Below are positions 1-9,084 of a DNA stretch of 64,000 bases, piece after piece (position 1 is the stretch's first letter; each line of letters starts with the position of its first letter). The notes under the pieces were generated by a model. The model worked only from the letters and a program-made list of their open reading frames with translations, did not search any database and was not told where the DNA came from. The stretch covers positions 21,103 through 85,102 of the forward strand of contig JAEXOD010000201.1 in assembly GCA_023447335.1 (NCBI GenBank), written 5' to 3'. Position numbers and translations under genes: made by a program. Source of the stretch: Bacteroidota bacterium. Lineage in GTDB: Bacteria; Bacteroidota; Ignavibacteria; Ignavibacteriales; Melioribacteraceae.

Positions 1-791
1 ACTTTCTTGAATCCGAGTCTTCTTAAACCTGTAACAATTTGTCCTGTTACATTTGTACCTAACGGAAGATTGAATTCTTCACCGATGGTTGCTCTAACAG
101 CCGGAGCAACTTGAACTACACAATATTTATTTCTATTATTCAAAGCAGATTGAATTTCTTTTAAGTGACTCTTTTCGCGTAATGCTGCAGTAGGACACAC
201 TAAAATACACTGACCGCACAAAATACAATCGCTAATATTTAATCCTTTATTAAAAGGAGTGGTAACATTACTTTTAAAACCACGATTCGTAAAATCAATA
301 GCACCAATCTTTTGAATTTCATTACAGGTTCTTACACAACGTCCGCATAAAATACATTTTGCAGGATCACGTTCCATAGACGCACTCGATATATCTATTG
401 CATGATCTTTTTTCTCACCGGCATATCTATGTTCACGAACACCATATTGTTCAGATAGATCTTGTAATTCGCAATTTTTATTTCTAACGCAAATTAAACA
501 ATCCTGAGGATGGTTTTCAATTAATAATTCAACAATTGTTTTTCTTGCTCTTCTAACTCTAGGACTGTTGGTTTGCACTTTCATTCCATCACTGATAGGA
601 TATGCACAACTAGGAATCAATCCGCGCATTCCTTCAACTTCACAAACACAAATTCGACATGCACCTGATGGAAAAAGATTTTTCATATGACATAATGTCG
701 GAATTTTTATACCAACTGATTTTGCTGCATCTAGAATTGTCATTCCTTCTTCAGCTTTTACTTTTATATTATTTATGGTTAGTTCTACCAT
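1..791 (-). CDS. [FeFe] hydrogenase catalytic subunit, HndD-like (partial, C-terminus outside window)
   Basis: Only the first 263 codons are inside the window. The ATG at 791 follows AGGAGAAAAT, a good ribosome site. Visible in order: an N-terminal plant-type [2Fe-2S] ferredoxin domain (CRICVCEV and flanking cysteines); a His-Cys3 iron-sulfur motif (HPQDCLICVRNKNC, H-x3-C-x2-C-x5-C); two [4Fe-4S] motifs (CILCGRCVRTC and CILCGQCILVCP); and the start of the H-cluster domain (VVQVAPAVRATIGEEF). The H-domain start separates it from NuoG of complex I, which shares the N-terminal clusters. The family makes or consumes H2 at a 2Fe subcluster; the H-cluster cysteines lie beyond base 1. It is the third gene of an hndA-hndC-hndD-like operon, 29 bases after the flavin subunit, so an NAD(P)H-linked, perhaps bifurcating, cytoplasmic hydrogenase is likely. 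H2 direction cannot be read from the sequence. Confidence 0.9.
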   Translation of the reverse strand, partial: MVELTINNIKVKAEEGMTILDAAKSVGIKIPTLCHMKNLFPSGACRICVCEVEGMRGLIPSCAYPISDGMKVQTNSPRVRRARKTIVELLIENHPQDCLICVRNKNCELQDLSEQYGVREHRYAGEKKDHAIDISSASMERDPAKCILCGRCVRTCNEIQKIGAIDFTNRGFKSNVTTPFNKGLNISDCILCGQCILVCPTAALREKSHLKEIQSALNNRNKYCVVQVAPAVRATIGEEFNLPLGTNVTGQIVTGLRRLGFKK

Positions 792-820
792 ATTTTCTCC
801 TAATTCAAAATTATAAATTA

Positions 821-2806
821 CTAGTTAACTTTAATAGCGTCAAATCTACAAGTTTCAACACACATACCACATTTAATACAGTTAACTTCAACTATATGAT
901 GCGGTTGTTTTTTATCACCTATTATTGCGCCAGACGGACATTTACGAGCACAAAGACCGCAACCCGAACAAGCTTCTTTTTCAATAGAATAGGTTAATAA
1001 ATCTTTGCATACTCCTGCCTTACAAGTTCTATCGAATAGATGTTCTTCATACTCTTCTTTGAAGTATCTTAATCCGGATAATACAGGATTAGGAGCACTT
1101 TGTCCAAGACCGCATAAAGAAGTATCTTTAATTACGTCCGCTAATCTTTGTAAGTGAATTATACCTTTAAAACGTTGTAACTGTTGTAATTTATCTTCTT
1201 TTGGAGAATAACGTTTTGGAATTCTTTCAATTATCTCAAGCATGCGTTTAGTACCCTCACGACAAGGAACACATTTACCGCATGATTCATTTTGAATAAA
1301 CGTTAAAAAGAATTTTGCTACGTCAACCATACATGTATCTTCATCCATAACCACAAAACCACCGGAACCCATCATAGCGCCGACATTTTTAAGTGATTCG
1401 TAATCTACTTCAGTATCCATAACTGAATCAGGTAAACAACCGCCTGAAGGACCGCCAATTTGTACTGCCTTGAATTTTTTTCCGTCAGGAATACCACCTG
1501 CTACATCAAATACAATTTTACGTAAAGTAACACCCATAGGTACTTCAACCAAACCTGAGTATTTAATCTTTCCGCTTATAGCAAATACTTTTGTTCCTTT
1601 ACTACTAGAAGTTCCGATTGACGAGAACCACTGAGCACCATTTGAAACTATTGCAGATATATTAGCAAAAGTTTCAACATTATTAATTACAGTCGGTTTT
1701 CCGAATAACCCGGATACTGCCGGATACGGCGGACGTGGTTTTGGCATACCGCGTTTTCCTTCAATTGATGCCAACAATGCTGTTTCTTCGCCACATACAA
1801 ATGCACCGGCACCTTTTTTAATCTTTATATCAAAGTTAAAGCCGCTTCCTAATATGTTTTTACCTAACAAACCATATTCTTTACATTTATTAATTGTATT
1901 TTGTAATCTCGAAATTGCTAACGGATATTCAGCACGACAGTAAATATAACCAAAAGATGCTCCTATTGCATAACCGCCAATAATCATACCTTCAACAACA
2001 CGATAAGGATCACTTTCTAACAAGGAACGGTCCATAAAAGCACCCGGATCCCCTTCATCGGCATTACAAACTATATATTTAATTTCTGATTTCTGCTTAT
2101 GTGCAAATTCCCATTTTTTTCCGGTAGGAAATCCGCCGCCGCCTCTTCCGCGAAGTCCGCTATCAATCATCTCTTTAACTACTTCTTCACCGGTCATTTG
2201 ACGTAAAGCTTTATCTAAAGCCTTAAATCCGCCCACTGCAATGTATTCATCAATCGAGTTAGGATCAATAACCCCACAGTTCTTGAGAACAATTCTAAAC
2301 TGATTTTTAAAAAAGTTATCATCAGTTAATTTTTTGTTAATTTTACTATTTAATTCATGTGAGCCCAAATATTTTTTCACATAAATAGAATTTTCTATGA
2401 TGCTTTTCTTTAATAATTCGGGAACATCTGCAGGGGTTACTTCAGCATATGATAATCTTTCACCATTAGGTAGTTTTATATCTACTATTGGTTCTTTGGC
2501 ACAGTAACCAATACAACCTGTAGAAACTATTTCGGCATCAACATTCAGTTTTTCTAATTCAGTTTTAATAGTAGCATAAACTTTATCAGCACCGGATGCT
2601 AAACCGCAAGTACCCATACCAATAAAAATAATTGGTTTTTCATGAACTTTATAAGTTAATCTTAAATTTAATTCTTTAATTTCTTCTGCAATTTTTGAGT
2701 CATGGTGACATAATGGACCTTCAGTACAACAAGCCACAAAATGTTCGCAAGGGTTTTCCGGGGTATGTTTTGGGTCACCACAGCATACATCTAAAAATGA
2801 TTTCAT
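821..2806 (-). CDS. NADH-binding flavoprotein subunit of [FeFe] hydrogenase (HndC/NuoF-like)
   Basis: 661 residues. Domains in order: a cysteine-rich leader (Cys 8, 9, 20, 26, 27, 33); a thioredoxin-like [2Fe-2S] domain at about 55-130; the NuoF FMN/NADH core from about 210 with GRGGGGFPTGKKW, CNADEGDPGAF and GAGAFVCGEETAL; an SLBB region; the NuoF [4Fe-4S] motif ESCGKCVPCREGT; and a C-terminal 2x[4Fe-4S] ferredoxin (CSGCGLCARKCP, CIKCGMCVETC). This is the HndC/HydB layout, longer than plain NuoF. It would pass electrons between NAD(P)H and the hydrogenase subunit. The thioredoxin-like domain keeps Cys67, Cys98 and Cys102, but the expected first ligand position is Ile62, so its cluster may be altered or absent. 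The start overlaps the stop of the upstream NuoE-like gene by one base. Confidence 0.92.
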   Translation of the reverse strand: MKSFLDVCCGDPKHTPENPCEHFVACCTEGPLCHHDSKIAEEIKELNLRLTYKVHEKPIIFIGMGTCGLASGADKVYATIKTELEKLNVDAEIVSTGCIGYCAKEPIVDIKLPNGERLSYAEVTPADVPELLKKSIIENSIYVKKYLGSHELNSKINKKLTDDNFFKNQFRIVLKNCGVIDPNSIDEYIAVGGFKALDKALRQMTGEEVVKEMIDSGLRGRGGGGFPTGKKWEFAHKQKSEIKYIVCNADEGDPGAFMDRSLLESDPYRVVEGMIIGGYAIGASFGYIYCRAEYPLAISRLQNTINKCKEYGLLGKNILGSGFNFDIKIKKGAGAFVCGEETALLASIEGKRGMPKPRPPYPAVSGLFGKPTVINNVETFANISAIVSNGAQWFSSIGTSSSKGTKVFAISGKIKYSGLVEVPMGVTLRKIVFDVAGGIPDGKKFKAVQIGGPSGGCLPDSVMDTEVDYESLKNVGAMMGSGGFVVMDEDTCMVDVAKFFLTFIQNESCGKCVPCREGTKRMLEIIERIPKRYSPKEDKLQQLQRFKGIIHLQRLADVIKDTSLCGLGQSAPNPVLSGLRYFKEEYEEHLFDRTCKAGVCKDLLTYSIEKEACSGCGLCARKCPSGAIIGDKKQPHHIVEVNCIKCGMCVETCRFDAIKVN

Positions 2807-3294
2807 TACGCACCTACCTTTTCTGATTCAATTGACGATACTTTTGCTTCTTTACGATATTTTGAGAGTATTTTATTAATTTCTTTAATTGACACACGAC
2901 CGTAATACTCCTCGTTAATATTAATTACCGGAGCAATACTGCAAGCACCGATACACGCAACTGTTTCTAAAGTAAACAATTTATCTCGTGTAGTACCGCC
3001 ACTTTTAACACCTAATTCGTTTTCTAAAGCAATTAATAAATTTTCTGAACCTTTTACGTGACAAGCTGTTCCTCTACAAACTCGTATAACATTCTTTCCT
3101 AATGGTGTAAGTCTAAACTGATTATAAAAAGTAGCTACGCCGTAAACTCCGCTTAAAGCCATACCTAAAAAATCAGCTATATCTTTTAATGCGGGTTCAG
3201 GTAAATAACCATAAATCTGTTGTACATCTTGTAACAATGGAATAAGACTGCTTTTATCTTTAGCAGTATAATCTTTAAAAATGTCTTTGTGCAT
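2806..3294 (-). CDS. NuoE/HndA-like thioredoxin-fold [2Fe-2S] subunit
   Basis: 162 residues, the usual length for NuoE/HndA. The helical N-terminal half (LIPLLQDVQQIYGYLPEPAL) and the [2Fe-2S] ligands are clear: CRGTAC (C-x4-C), then CIGAC (C-x3-C) about 36 residues later. In this family the subunit carries one [2Fe-2S] cluster next to the FMN of the NuoF-like subunit. First gene of the hydrogenase operon: its stop overlaps the start of the flavoprotein gene by one base, so the two are probably translationally coupled. The nearby HndD-like gene makes this a hydrogenase subunit rather than complex I NuoE. Confidence 0.9.
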   Translation of the reverse strand: MHKDIFKDYTAKDKSSLIPLLQDVQQIYGYLPEPALKDIADFLGMALSGVYGVATFYNQFRLTPLGKNVIRVCRGTACHVKGSENLLIALENELGVKSGGTTRDKLFTLETVACIGACSIAPVININEEYYGRVSIKEINKILSKYRKEAKVSSIESEKVGA

Positions 3295-3384
3295 ATAATG
3301 TTTCCTTAAACTGTTCAGTATTGTTCAGTCAAATTATATGCCAATTGTTTTATAATAAATTACCGCTATATCTTATTTAAATGA

Positions 3385-3417
3385 GAAAGAATTTTCCATA
3401 ATATGAAAAATTCTTTC
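3385..3417 (-). terminator. Hairpin between secreted-protein gene and hydrogenase operon
   Basis: Arms 3385-3397 and 3405-3417 form a 13-bp stem with one mismatch and a 7-base loop. It lies downstream of the 3436-4254 gene and upstream of the hydrogenase operon. There is no strong U-run on the minus strand, so it may be a weak terminator or a transcript-processing hairpin. Confidence 0.4.
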
Positions 3418-3435
3418 TTATGATTAAGAATAATT

Positions 3436-4254
3436 TTACTTAGGTTCTATTTCAATAGTAACTTTTATTCCTTGAGGCGTGGATTTGTAATATCTTAAAT
3501 ATACTGAAGGTTTATTTAATGAACTAAATTTAGTAAATTTTGTATAAATTTCAGACTTCGTAAATTCTTTGTTAATGTATGATTCTTGAAGATTATCTTT
3601 CAGAGATTTTTTAATACTTTGATAAGTTTTTTCTGCTAAGTTTTCATCACTACCGTTAAAAAAGTTTATGATATAAGAATTCTTTTCGATATCTATTATT
3701 GAACTTAATGATTGTGGAAATTTAATAGGTGAAATTAAATTGTTATTCTCCCCTTCAGAACACCGAGGAATAATAAACCCAAATTCGGGTTCGGCATGTG
3801 CAATTAAATATTTAAGCAAAATATTTGCACTATTTGAAGTCGGGAAATCATATGATTTTTTATCGCAAAAATTTATCCTCAAATCAAAGTTCCCGGATTC
3901 GAGAGTATCACAAATTACATACAAACTCCACTTTCCTGTTTCTGTTGCAATTGTATCTAAAACAGCTTCGTTTCTGTTGTTTTTGGGATACGCAAAAATA
4001 TTTTTCCCCTTAGGAGAACTAATCAATAAATAAGGGATAAAATCTTTTGACTTAACTTTTATTATAAAATGATCACTTGCATTAATATCAAAGTCATATG
4101 CAGTATATTTTCCAAATTCAGGATCAATAATACTATTTTCGTCTAACTTATCGCTTAAAGAAAATGATTGCACTTTAAATTCATTTTCACCTCTTTGTTG
4201 TGAGTTAACAATCAAAGGAAATAATATTAAAATTGCAATTATTATTTTTTTCAT
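3436..4254 (-). CDS. Secreted protein of unknown function, PPC-like region
   Basis: 272 residues with a clean signal peptide (MKKIIIAILILFPLIVNSQ). The stretch at about 40-130 (AYDFDINASDHFIIKV ... GKWSLYVICDT) looks like a bacterial pre-peptidase C-terminal type beta-sandwich, often found on exported proteins; this is resemblance only. The C-terminal half is not recognised. The ATG overlaps the stop of the upstream MFS gene by one base (TAATG), so it is co-translated with the carrier. No catalytic motif is visible. Confidence 0.6.
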   Translation of the reverse strand: MKKIIIAILILFPLIVNSQQRGENEFKVQSFSLSDKLDENSIIDPEFGKYTAYDFDINASDHFIIKVKSKDFIPYLLISSPKGKNIFAYPKNNRNEAVLDTIATETGKWSLYVICDTLESGNFDLRINFCDKKSYDFPTSNSANILLKYLIAHAEPEFGFIIPRCSEGENNNLISPIKFPQSLSSIIDIEKNSYIINFFNGSDENLAEKTYQSIKKSLKDNLQESYINKEFTKSEIYTKFTKFSSLNKPSVYLRYYKSTPQGIKVTIEIEPK

Positions 4255-5507
4255 TAATTTGCCTTTTTACTGTTGTCTTTTACAAATTGCCACATTATAA
4301 AAGAAATAAATAAAGAAACACCGCTAATTATGAAAATCAAAGATTTATCAGGAGCTTTTTCAATGTAATGTCCGATGACCAAACTAACAAATAATTGCGG
4401 TATTACAACGGATAAATTAAAAATCCCCATATAAAGACCCATTTTTTCGCTTGAGACGTTTTCTGTCATTATTGCGAACGGTAAACTTACAATAGCTGCC
4501 CAACCTACACCTGCAAATGCCATCATAACGTATAACATAATTGCGTTTTGTACAAATAATGCTATTACAAGATATGCTATTGACATAACAAGTAAAGTTG
4601 CAAAATGTGTTTTAATTCTTCCGAATTTTTCTGTTAAAGGTTCAAGTACTAAAGAAGGAAGAAGAAAACCAACCGTATTAAGAATTGCAAAAGAAATACT
4701 AATTACTTGACCTATTTCTTTAGCATTTTCTTCGTTATAATTAAACTTTTCTTTAATAAAAGCAAAAATAAATACAAACATTGTTTGTACTCCGATCCAT
4801 GAGAACGCATGTGCTCCGTAAATTTTTAATAATTGGGGTATGTTTGTCTTTTTGGGTTCTGCAACTAACTTATCACCTTCATTACTTACGCCCAACACTC
4901 TTGGTTCTTCAACAAAGAAAAGAGGTATTACCGAAAAAAACAAAACAATAAACGCACCGATATAAATTAAAGTATAATTTCCGAGAACAACTCCCATCAA
5001 ATAAGCCATAACACCAAAAAAACCGGAAATAGTTTGCATCCATGTATATCCTTTTGTTCGTGAAGGACCTTCTGGAGTAACATCTGCAATTAATGTTCTT
5101 GTCGGATTAAAGCTTATATTAATAGCCAAATCTAAAGTCAAAGCAACAATTAATGCGACAACCAATATTGAACCTAATCCTAAAAAATCGCTAATTTCTT
5201 TGATATTTGGTAAAGCCAATATCATTAAAGCAGCTAAAACACCCCCTACGATTATAAAAGGGCGTCTTCTTCCGCCTCCAAACCAGACTTTATCACTTAT
5301 AAAACCTATAATCACTTGTCCAAAAATTCCGGCTAAAGGTCCTGCTGCCCAAACTATTCCGATCTCGTGAATATCCAAACTATACTTAGTGTCAAGTATC
5401 CAACTGAGTACAGCAATTTGAATAGATAATGCAAACCCCATTGCTGTTGCAGGTAAACTTAATATTGCATAAAATGAATTTGTTAATCTTTTTTGAATTG
5501 GTAACAT
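4254..5507 (-). CDS. MFS transporter, SLC45/sucrose-proton symporter-like
   Basis: 417 residues with about 12 hydrophobic segments. The loop after the second segment carries GGGRRRPF, and the fourth-helix region carries RTLIADVTPEG; both are typical of the SLC45/plant sucrose transporter branch of the major facilitator superfamily. A proton-coupled disaccharide carrier in the inner membrane is the likely role; the substrate is inferred only from family. It sits between a lipoprotein gene (18 bases upstream) and a secreted protein gene (1-base overlap). No sugar-degrading enzyme is adjacent to support a substrate. Confidence 0.8.
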   Translation of the reverse strand: MLPIQKRLTNSFYAILSLPATAMGFALSIQIAVLSWILDTKYSLDIHEIGIVWAAGPLAGIFGQVIIGFISDKVWFGGGRRRPFIIVGGVLAALMILALPNIKEISDFLGLGSILVVALIVALTLDLAINISFNPTRTLIADVTPEGPSRTKGYTWMQTISGFFGVMAYLMGVVLGNYTLIYIGAFIVLFFSVIPLFFVEEPRVLGVSNEGDKLVAEPKKTNIPQLLKIYGAHAFSWIGVQTMFVFIFAFIKEKFNYNEENAKEIGQVISISFAILNTVGFLLPSLVLEPLTEKFGRIKTHFATLLVMSIAYLVIALFVQNAIMLYVMMAFAGVGWAAIVSLPFAIMTENVSSEKMGLYMGIFNLSVVIPQLFVSLVIGHYIEKAPDKSLIFIISGVSLFISFIMWQFVKDNSKKAN

Positions 5508-5525
5508 AATTTATCCCTATTTAAT

Positions 5526-6011
5526 TTAATTCTGTTTTTGAATACTAAGAATTATAAACTGATTTATTTTACTTAATTTAATTATTGAAACAGGTTTTTC
5601 TGTTTTATTTGAATATAATTTTTTTTCGAACGGAAATTTATCTTTTTTATTACGTTTTTTTATAAATTCATCAATTATTTTTTCAGTTTGATTAAGTTCA
5701 TAAAAAAACAATTTAACTTCAACTAATTTTTCTTTAATATATTTTACTTCCCACTTATAAACATCAAACCCTTTAAATTTTCCGGAATTAAAATTATATA
5801 AAGTCGTATCCCCGTTATTAATATTATAAAAATCATATAAATTAGCAGAATAGCTATTATTTAAAAGTTCTTTTAGACTTTTTATATCCATATCCCATTG
5901 AATTTTATCATAACCGTTGATATCAACTTTTTCGGTCCTATCCGTATTTTGACACCCTGCATTTATTAACAATACTAAAATTAAGATGAAGAATCTGAAA
6001 AACCGCAACAT
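5526..6011 (-). CDS. Small lipoprotein of unknown function
   Basis: 161 residues. The N-terminus has a hydrophobic stretch ending in the lipobox-like INAGC, so cleavage and lipidation at Cys20 is expected. The rest is lysine-rich and mixed alpha/beta in feel (VKLFFYELNQ, PVSIIKLSK); I recognise no family. First gene of the three-gene group with the MFS carrier, transcribed away from smpB. Confidence 0.6.
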   Translation of the reverse strand: MLRFFRFFILILVLLINAGCQNTDRTEKVDINGYDKIQWDMDIKSLKELLNNSYSANLYDFYNINNGDTTLYNFNSGKFKGFDVYKWEVKYIKEKLVEVKLFFYELNQTEKIIDEFIKKRNKKDKFPFEKKLYSNKTEKPVSIIKLSKINQFIILSIQKQN

Positions 6012-6194
6012 TAAAAACCTACTAATTTAAATTAATAAAACAAATTACATTATAAATATGTAAAAATAAAAAAAACTTAATAATTTACGAAATTTTTAAG
6101 GAATAAAATGAAAAAGTTTTACTAATATAAATATTAGTTTTGATTTATTGTAATAAATTACTTTATTTTAGGTTTAAATTTATAATTATTAGAA

Positions 6195-6662
6195 ATGAAC
6201 GATAAACCAATTTATAAAGACATAATTCAGAATAAAAAAGCAAGGCACGATTATAGTATAATTACCACATTTGAAGCCGGAATTGAACTTGTAGGAACTG
6301 AAGTTAAATCTTTACGCGACAAAAATGCTAATTTGACAGATAGTTATGCTCAAATAAAAAATGGCGAAGTGTGGCTAGTAAACTCCCATATCGGAGTTTA
6401 TAAACATGGGAATATAAATAATCATGAGCCTTTACGAAAGCGTAGATTGTTATTGCATAAAGTTGAAATCAGAAAATTATTAAAATATCAAAATGAAAAA
6501 GGATATACATTAATAGCATTAAAATTGTATTTTAAAAACGGAAAAGTAAAAGTTGAATTAGCCGTAGCCAAAGGTAAAAAAGAATACGATAAGAGGGAGA
6601 CTCTCGCAAAAAAAGAAGCGGTTTTAGATATTAACAGAAATAAAAATAAATACAGGGATTGA
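6195..6662 (+). CDS. smpB: SsrA-binding protein SmpB
   Basis: 155 residues, family length. Typical motifs: KARHDYSI near the N-terminus, [39 protein letters not shown] and the basic C-terminal tail that inserts into the ribosome. SmpB brings tmRNA to stalled ribosomes for trans-translation. First gene of a plus-strand group; its TGA is followed after one base by the TTG start of tyrS. The tmRNA gene ssrA is not seen in this window. Confidence 0.96.
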   Translation: MNDKPIYKDIIQNKKARHDYSIITTFEAGIELVGTEVKSLRDKNANLTDSYAQIKNGEVWLVNSHIGVYKHGNINNHEPLRKRRLLLHKVEIRKLLKYQNEKGYTLIALKLYFKNGKVKVELAVAKGKKEYDKRETLAKKEAVLDINRNKNKYRD

Positions 6663-6663
6663 T

Positions 6664-7896
6664 TTGGAAAGAAAGCTTATACTTCCTAGCGTTAATGAAC
6701 AAATGGATATTATTAGAAGGGGCACCTCAGAAATAATTCCTGAAGAGGAGTTGGTTAAAAAAATTGAAAAATCTATAAGAACAAATACTCCGTTAAAAAT
6801 AAAATTCGGTTGTGATCCCACAAGACCGGATTTACATTTAGGACATTCTGTTGTTCTTAGAAAACTTGCTCAATTTCAAGAAATAGGTCATCATGCAATT
6901 TTGATAATCGGTGATTTCACAGGTATGATAGGTGACCCAAGCGGTAGAAACGCAACAAGGCCTCCGCTTACTCTTGAGGAAACAAAAGCAAATGCTCAAT
7001 CATATCTTGAACAAACCGTAAAAATTTTAGATAAAATTGAAACCGAAGTGGTTTTCAATTCTAATTGGTTAGGGTCGATGAAATTTGATGACGTAATTAA
7101 ATTAGCATCAAAGTATACTGTTGCCAGAATGCTGGAAAGAGATGATTTTACTAAAAGATTTAAAGCCGGAATTCCGATTAGTGTTCATGAGTTTTTATAT
7201 CCCCTTGCTCAAGCAATGGACTCTGTTGTAATTAAAAGTGATGTAGAACTTGGCGGTACTGATCAAAAGTTTAATTTGCTTGTAGGAAGAGATTTACAAA
7301 GAGAATACGGTCAAGAACCTCAAGTAATAATTACATTCCCATTACTTGTCGGAACTGACGGTATTGAAAAAATGAGTAAATCTTATAATAATTATATTGG
7401 TATAACTGACTCACCAAAAGATATTTACGGTAAGACACTATCAATACCAGATTCTTTAATTTACACATACTTTGAATTAACAACTGACATTTCAAACGAA
7501 GAATTAATTGAGATAAAATCATCATTAGAAAACTCTTCAGTAAATCCACGTGATATTAAACGTAAACTTGCTAGAAAACTTGTAGCTATGTATCACAACA
7601 ATGATGAAGCTATAAATGCTGAACGTGAATTTGATGAAATTTTTGTTAAAAAGGGTTTGCCTGATGAAATACCTGAATTTATTTTAGAAAAAGAACAACA
7701 AAAATTAGAAATACTTGACTTGATGGTGCTAACTAAAACTGCTCCTTCTAAAGGTGAAGCACGTAGATTAGTAACTCAAGGAGGAGTTTCCATAAATGGT
7801 GAAAAAGTAATTGACTTAAAGGCAATTATAGATATTAAGCCGGGCGATATTCTTAAGGTGGGGAAGAGAAACTTTATTAAACTAATTTTCAACTAA
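6664..7896 (+). CDS. tyrS: Tyrosine--tRNA ligase
   Basis: 410 residues. Class I synthetase with the HIGH-like motif DLHLGHS, the KMSKS motif ([10 protein letters not shown]) and a C-terminal S4 RNA-binding domain ([21 protein letters not shown]). [14 protein letters not shown] is typical of the longer bacterial TyrS type. The start is TTG one base after the smpB stop; the next in-frame ATG is 13 codons on and would trim conserved N-terminal sequence ahead of IIRRGT, so TTG is preferred. It charges tRNA-Tyr in the cytoplasm. Confidence 0.96.
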   Translation: MERKLILPSVNEQMDIIRRGTSEIIPEEELVKKIEKSIRTNTPLKIKFGCDPTRPDLHLGHSVVLRKLAQFQEIGHHAILIIGDFTGMIGDPSGRNATRPPLTLEETKANAQSYLEQTVKILDKIETEVVFNSNWLGSMKFDDVIKLASKYTVARMLERDDFTKRFKAGIPISVHEFLYPLAQAMDSVVIKSDVELGGTDQKFNLLVGRDLQREYGQEPQVIITFPLLVGTDGIEKMSKSYNNYIGITDSPKDIYGKTLSIPDSLIYTYFELTTDISNEELIEIKSSLENSSVNPRDIKRKLARKLVAMYHNNDEAINAEREFDEIFVKKGLPDEIPEFILEKEQQKLEILDLMVLTKTAPSKGEARRLVTQGGVSINGEKVIDLKAIIDIKPGDILKVGKRNFIKLIFN

Positions 7897-7914
7897 CTTT
7901 TAGGAGGTATTAAA

Positions 7915-8460
7915 TTGTACGTTCCAAAAAAAATATTTTTTACTAAAGGAGTTGGGGTTCATAAAGAATACTTGGCTTCATTTGAATCTGCTTTAAGAGA
8001 TGCTCAAATTGAAAAGTACAATTTAGTAAGCGTTAGCAGTATTTATCCTATCGGCTGTAAAAGAATATCTATAGAAAAAGGTTTGGAAGATCTTACACCC
8101 GGTCAAATCGTACATGCCGTTATGGCAAGAAATGCTACCAGCGAAGCAAATAGGTTAATTGCTGCTTCTATTGGTGTAGCTATTCCGGCTGACAAAAAAA
8201 ATTATGGTTATTTAAGCGAACACCACCCTTTTGGTGAGACAAATCAAGTTGCGGGAGATTATGCTGAAGATTTAGCTGCCACCATGCTTGCAACTACTTT
8301 AGGAATTGACTTTGACCCAAATGAAGCTTGGAACGAAAGAGAACAAGTTTTTAAAATGTCAGGTAAAATTGTTAATACTTTTAATATAACTCAAACTGCC
8401 AGAGGTCATAAAGACGGGTTGTGGACTACCGTGGTTAGTGCTGCAATTTTGGTTCCTTAA
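7915..8460 (+). CDS. pdaD: Pyruvoyl-dependent arginine decarboxylase
   Basis: 181 residues. The proenzyme self-cleavage site is visible in [11 protein letters not shown]: cleavage between Ser41 and Ser42 would turn Ser42 into the pyruvoyl cofactor of the alpha chain. [11 protein letters not shown] and the C-terminal [15 protein letters not shown] fit the archaeal-type family also found in Chlorobi. The product is agmatine, the entry to polyamine synthesis. The TTG start has a strong ribosome site (TAGGAGG, 7-8 bases upstream). It lies 18 bases after tyrS and is followed by a hairpin terminator. No agmatine-processing gene is in the window. Confidence 0.92.
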   Translation: MYVPKKIFFTKGVGVHKEYLASFESALRDAQIEKYNLVSVSSIYPIGCKRISIEKGLEDLTPGQIVHAVMARNATSEANRLIAASIGVAIPADKKNYGYLSEHHPFGETNQVAGDYAEDLAATMLATTLGIDFDPNEAWNEREQVFKMSGKIVNTFNITQTARGHKDGLWTTVVSAAILVP

Positions 8461-8491
8461 TTTACTTAAAGCTAATAATATTATCAAAATA

Positions 8492-8537
8492 AAGGGACTG
8501 TTTCAAAATAAAACTTTAACAGTCTCTTATTTTATTA
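8492..8537 (+). terminator. Rho-independent terminator after pdaD
   Basis: Arms 8492-8502 and 8518-8528 (AAGGGACTGTT / AACAGTCTCTT, one G-U type pair) enclose an A-rich loop and are followed by ATTTTATTATTA. It closes the smpB-tyrS-pdaD unit. Confidence 0.8.
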
Positions 8538-8680
8538 TTACTTCTTAATAAAAAAACTTAAATAATCCAACTTTTTTCTTTCATTAAATATAACATATTA
8601 ATGAAAACATTACAATTTAAAATGCTCATTTCTGTAAGCTTCCATCATAACAAAATTAACAATTGATCTATTAGCCAATA

Positions 8681-8714
8681 AAAAAAGGGCTGCAACAGTA
8701 GTTACAACCCTTTA
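8681..8714 (-). terminator. Rho-independent terminator of tRNA-Ser(GGA)
   Basis: Read on the minus strand, AAAGGGTTGTAAC and GTTGCAGCCCTTT pair with G-U wobbles around a short loop and run into seven T residues. It starts about a dozen bases after the tRNA 3' end. Confidence 0.8.
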
Positions 8715-8725
8715 CAGTTCTGGAG

Positions 8726-8813
8726 CGGAAAGAGTGGGATTCGAACCCACGGTACGCTTTTGACGTACACACACTTTCCAGGCGTGCCGGTTAAGCCACT
8801 CCCGCATCTTTCC
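8726..8813 (-). tRNA. tRNA-Ser, anticodon GGA
   Basis: 88 nt including the discriminator G. Acceptor GGAAAGA pairs with TCTTTCC. The anticodon region GCACGCCTGGAAAGTGTG gives anticodon GGA (reads UCC/UCU). A long variable arm (TGTACG TCAAAA GCGTAC) marks it as serine class II, and the T-arm GTGGGTTCGAATCCCAC is canonical. CCA is not encoded. The anticodon and variable-arm region closely resembles the E. coli tRNA-Ser(GGA) as I remember it. Confidence 0.95.
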
Positions 8814-8899
8814 GTAATTTTAAGATTACAAATATATTAATATTTTGTAAAAAATAAAATAATATTTATTAACTTTATTGCTATTTTTTTAGTTTTTAC

Positions 8900-8930
8900 T
8901 TGATAAAAGAATAATTTATAACTAAATTTA
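8900..8930 (+). promoter_or_regulatory. Possible Bacteroidetes-type promoter for tRNA-Ser(CGA)
   Basis: TTG at 8900-8902 and TAAATTTA at 8923-8930 are 20 bases apart, loosely matching the TTTG / TAnnTTTG pattern of the Bacteroidota sigma factor, with the tRNA starting 16 bases downstream. In such A+T-rich DNA a match like this arises easily by chance. Confidence 0.25.
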
Positions 8931-8946
8931 CATTTTATTTAAATTC

Positions 8947-9034
8947 GGAAAGGTGGCAGAGCGGTTGAATGCGGCGGTCTCGAAAACCGTTGTCCGACTT
9001 AGTCGGACCGGGGGTTCGAATCCCCCCCTTTCCG
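8947..9034 (+). tRNA. tRNA-Ser, anticodon CGA
   Basis: 88 nt. Acceptor GGAAAGG pairs with CCTTTCC, discriminator G. The anticodon loop CTCGAAA lies between GCGGT and ACCGT, giving CGA (reads UCG). The long variable arm (TTGTCCGACTTAGTCGGACCG) is a class II serine feature, and the T-arm GGGGGTTCGAATCCCCC is intact. CCA is not encoded. It is divergent from the other tRNA-Ser, 133 bases away. Confidence 0.95.
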
Positions 9035-9084
9035 CTCTTCTATTGTTCTCTACTTTCTTTTATCAAATAAATAACTGAGGATTA

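Noticed and set aside
1..791. NuoG of respiratory complex I
   Set aside because: The N-terminal clusters are shared, but the sequence runs into the [FeFe] hydrogenase H-domain (VVQVAPAVRATIGEEF) and no nuo membrane genes are present.
659..997. Plus-strand open frame across the hydrogenase genes
   Set aside because: It is antisense to two strong minus-strand genes and encodes low-complexity Leu/Tyr-rich sequence with no motif.
6012..6194. tmRNA gene next to smpB
   Set aside because: The 183-base gap is too short and has no tRNA-Ala-like ends or tag reading frame.
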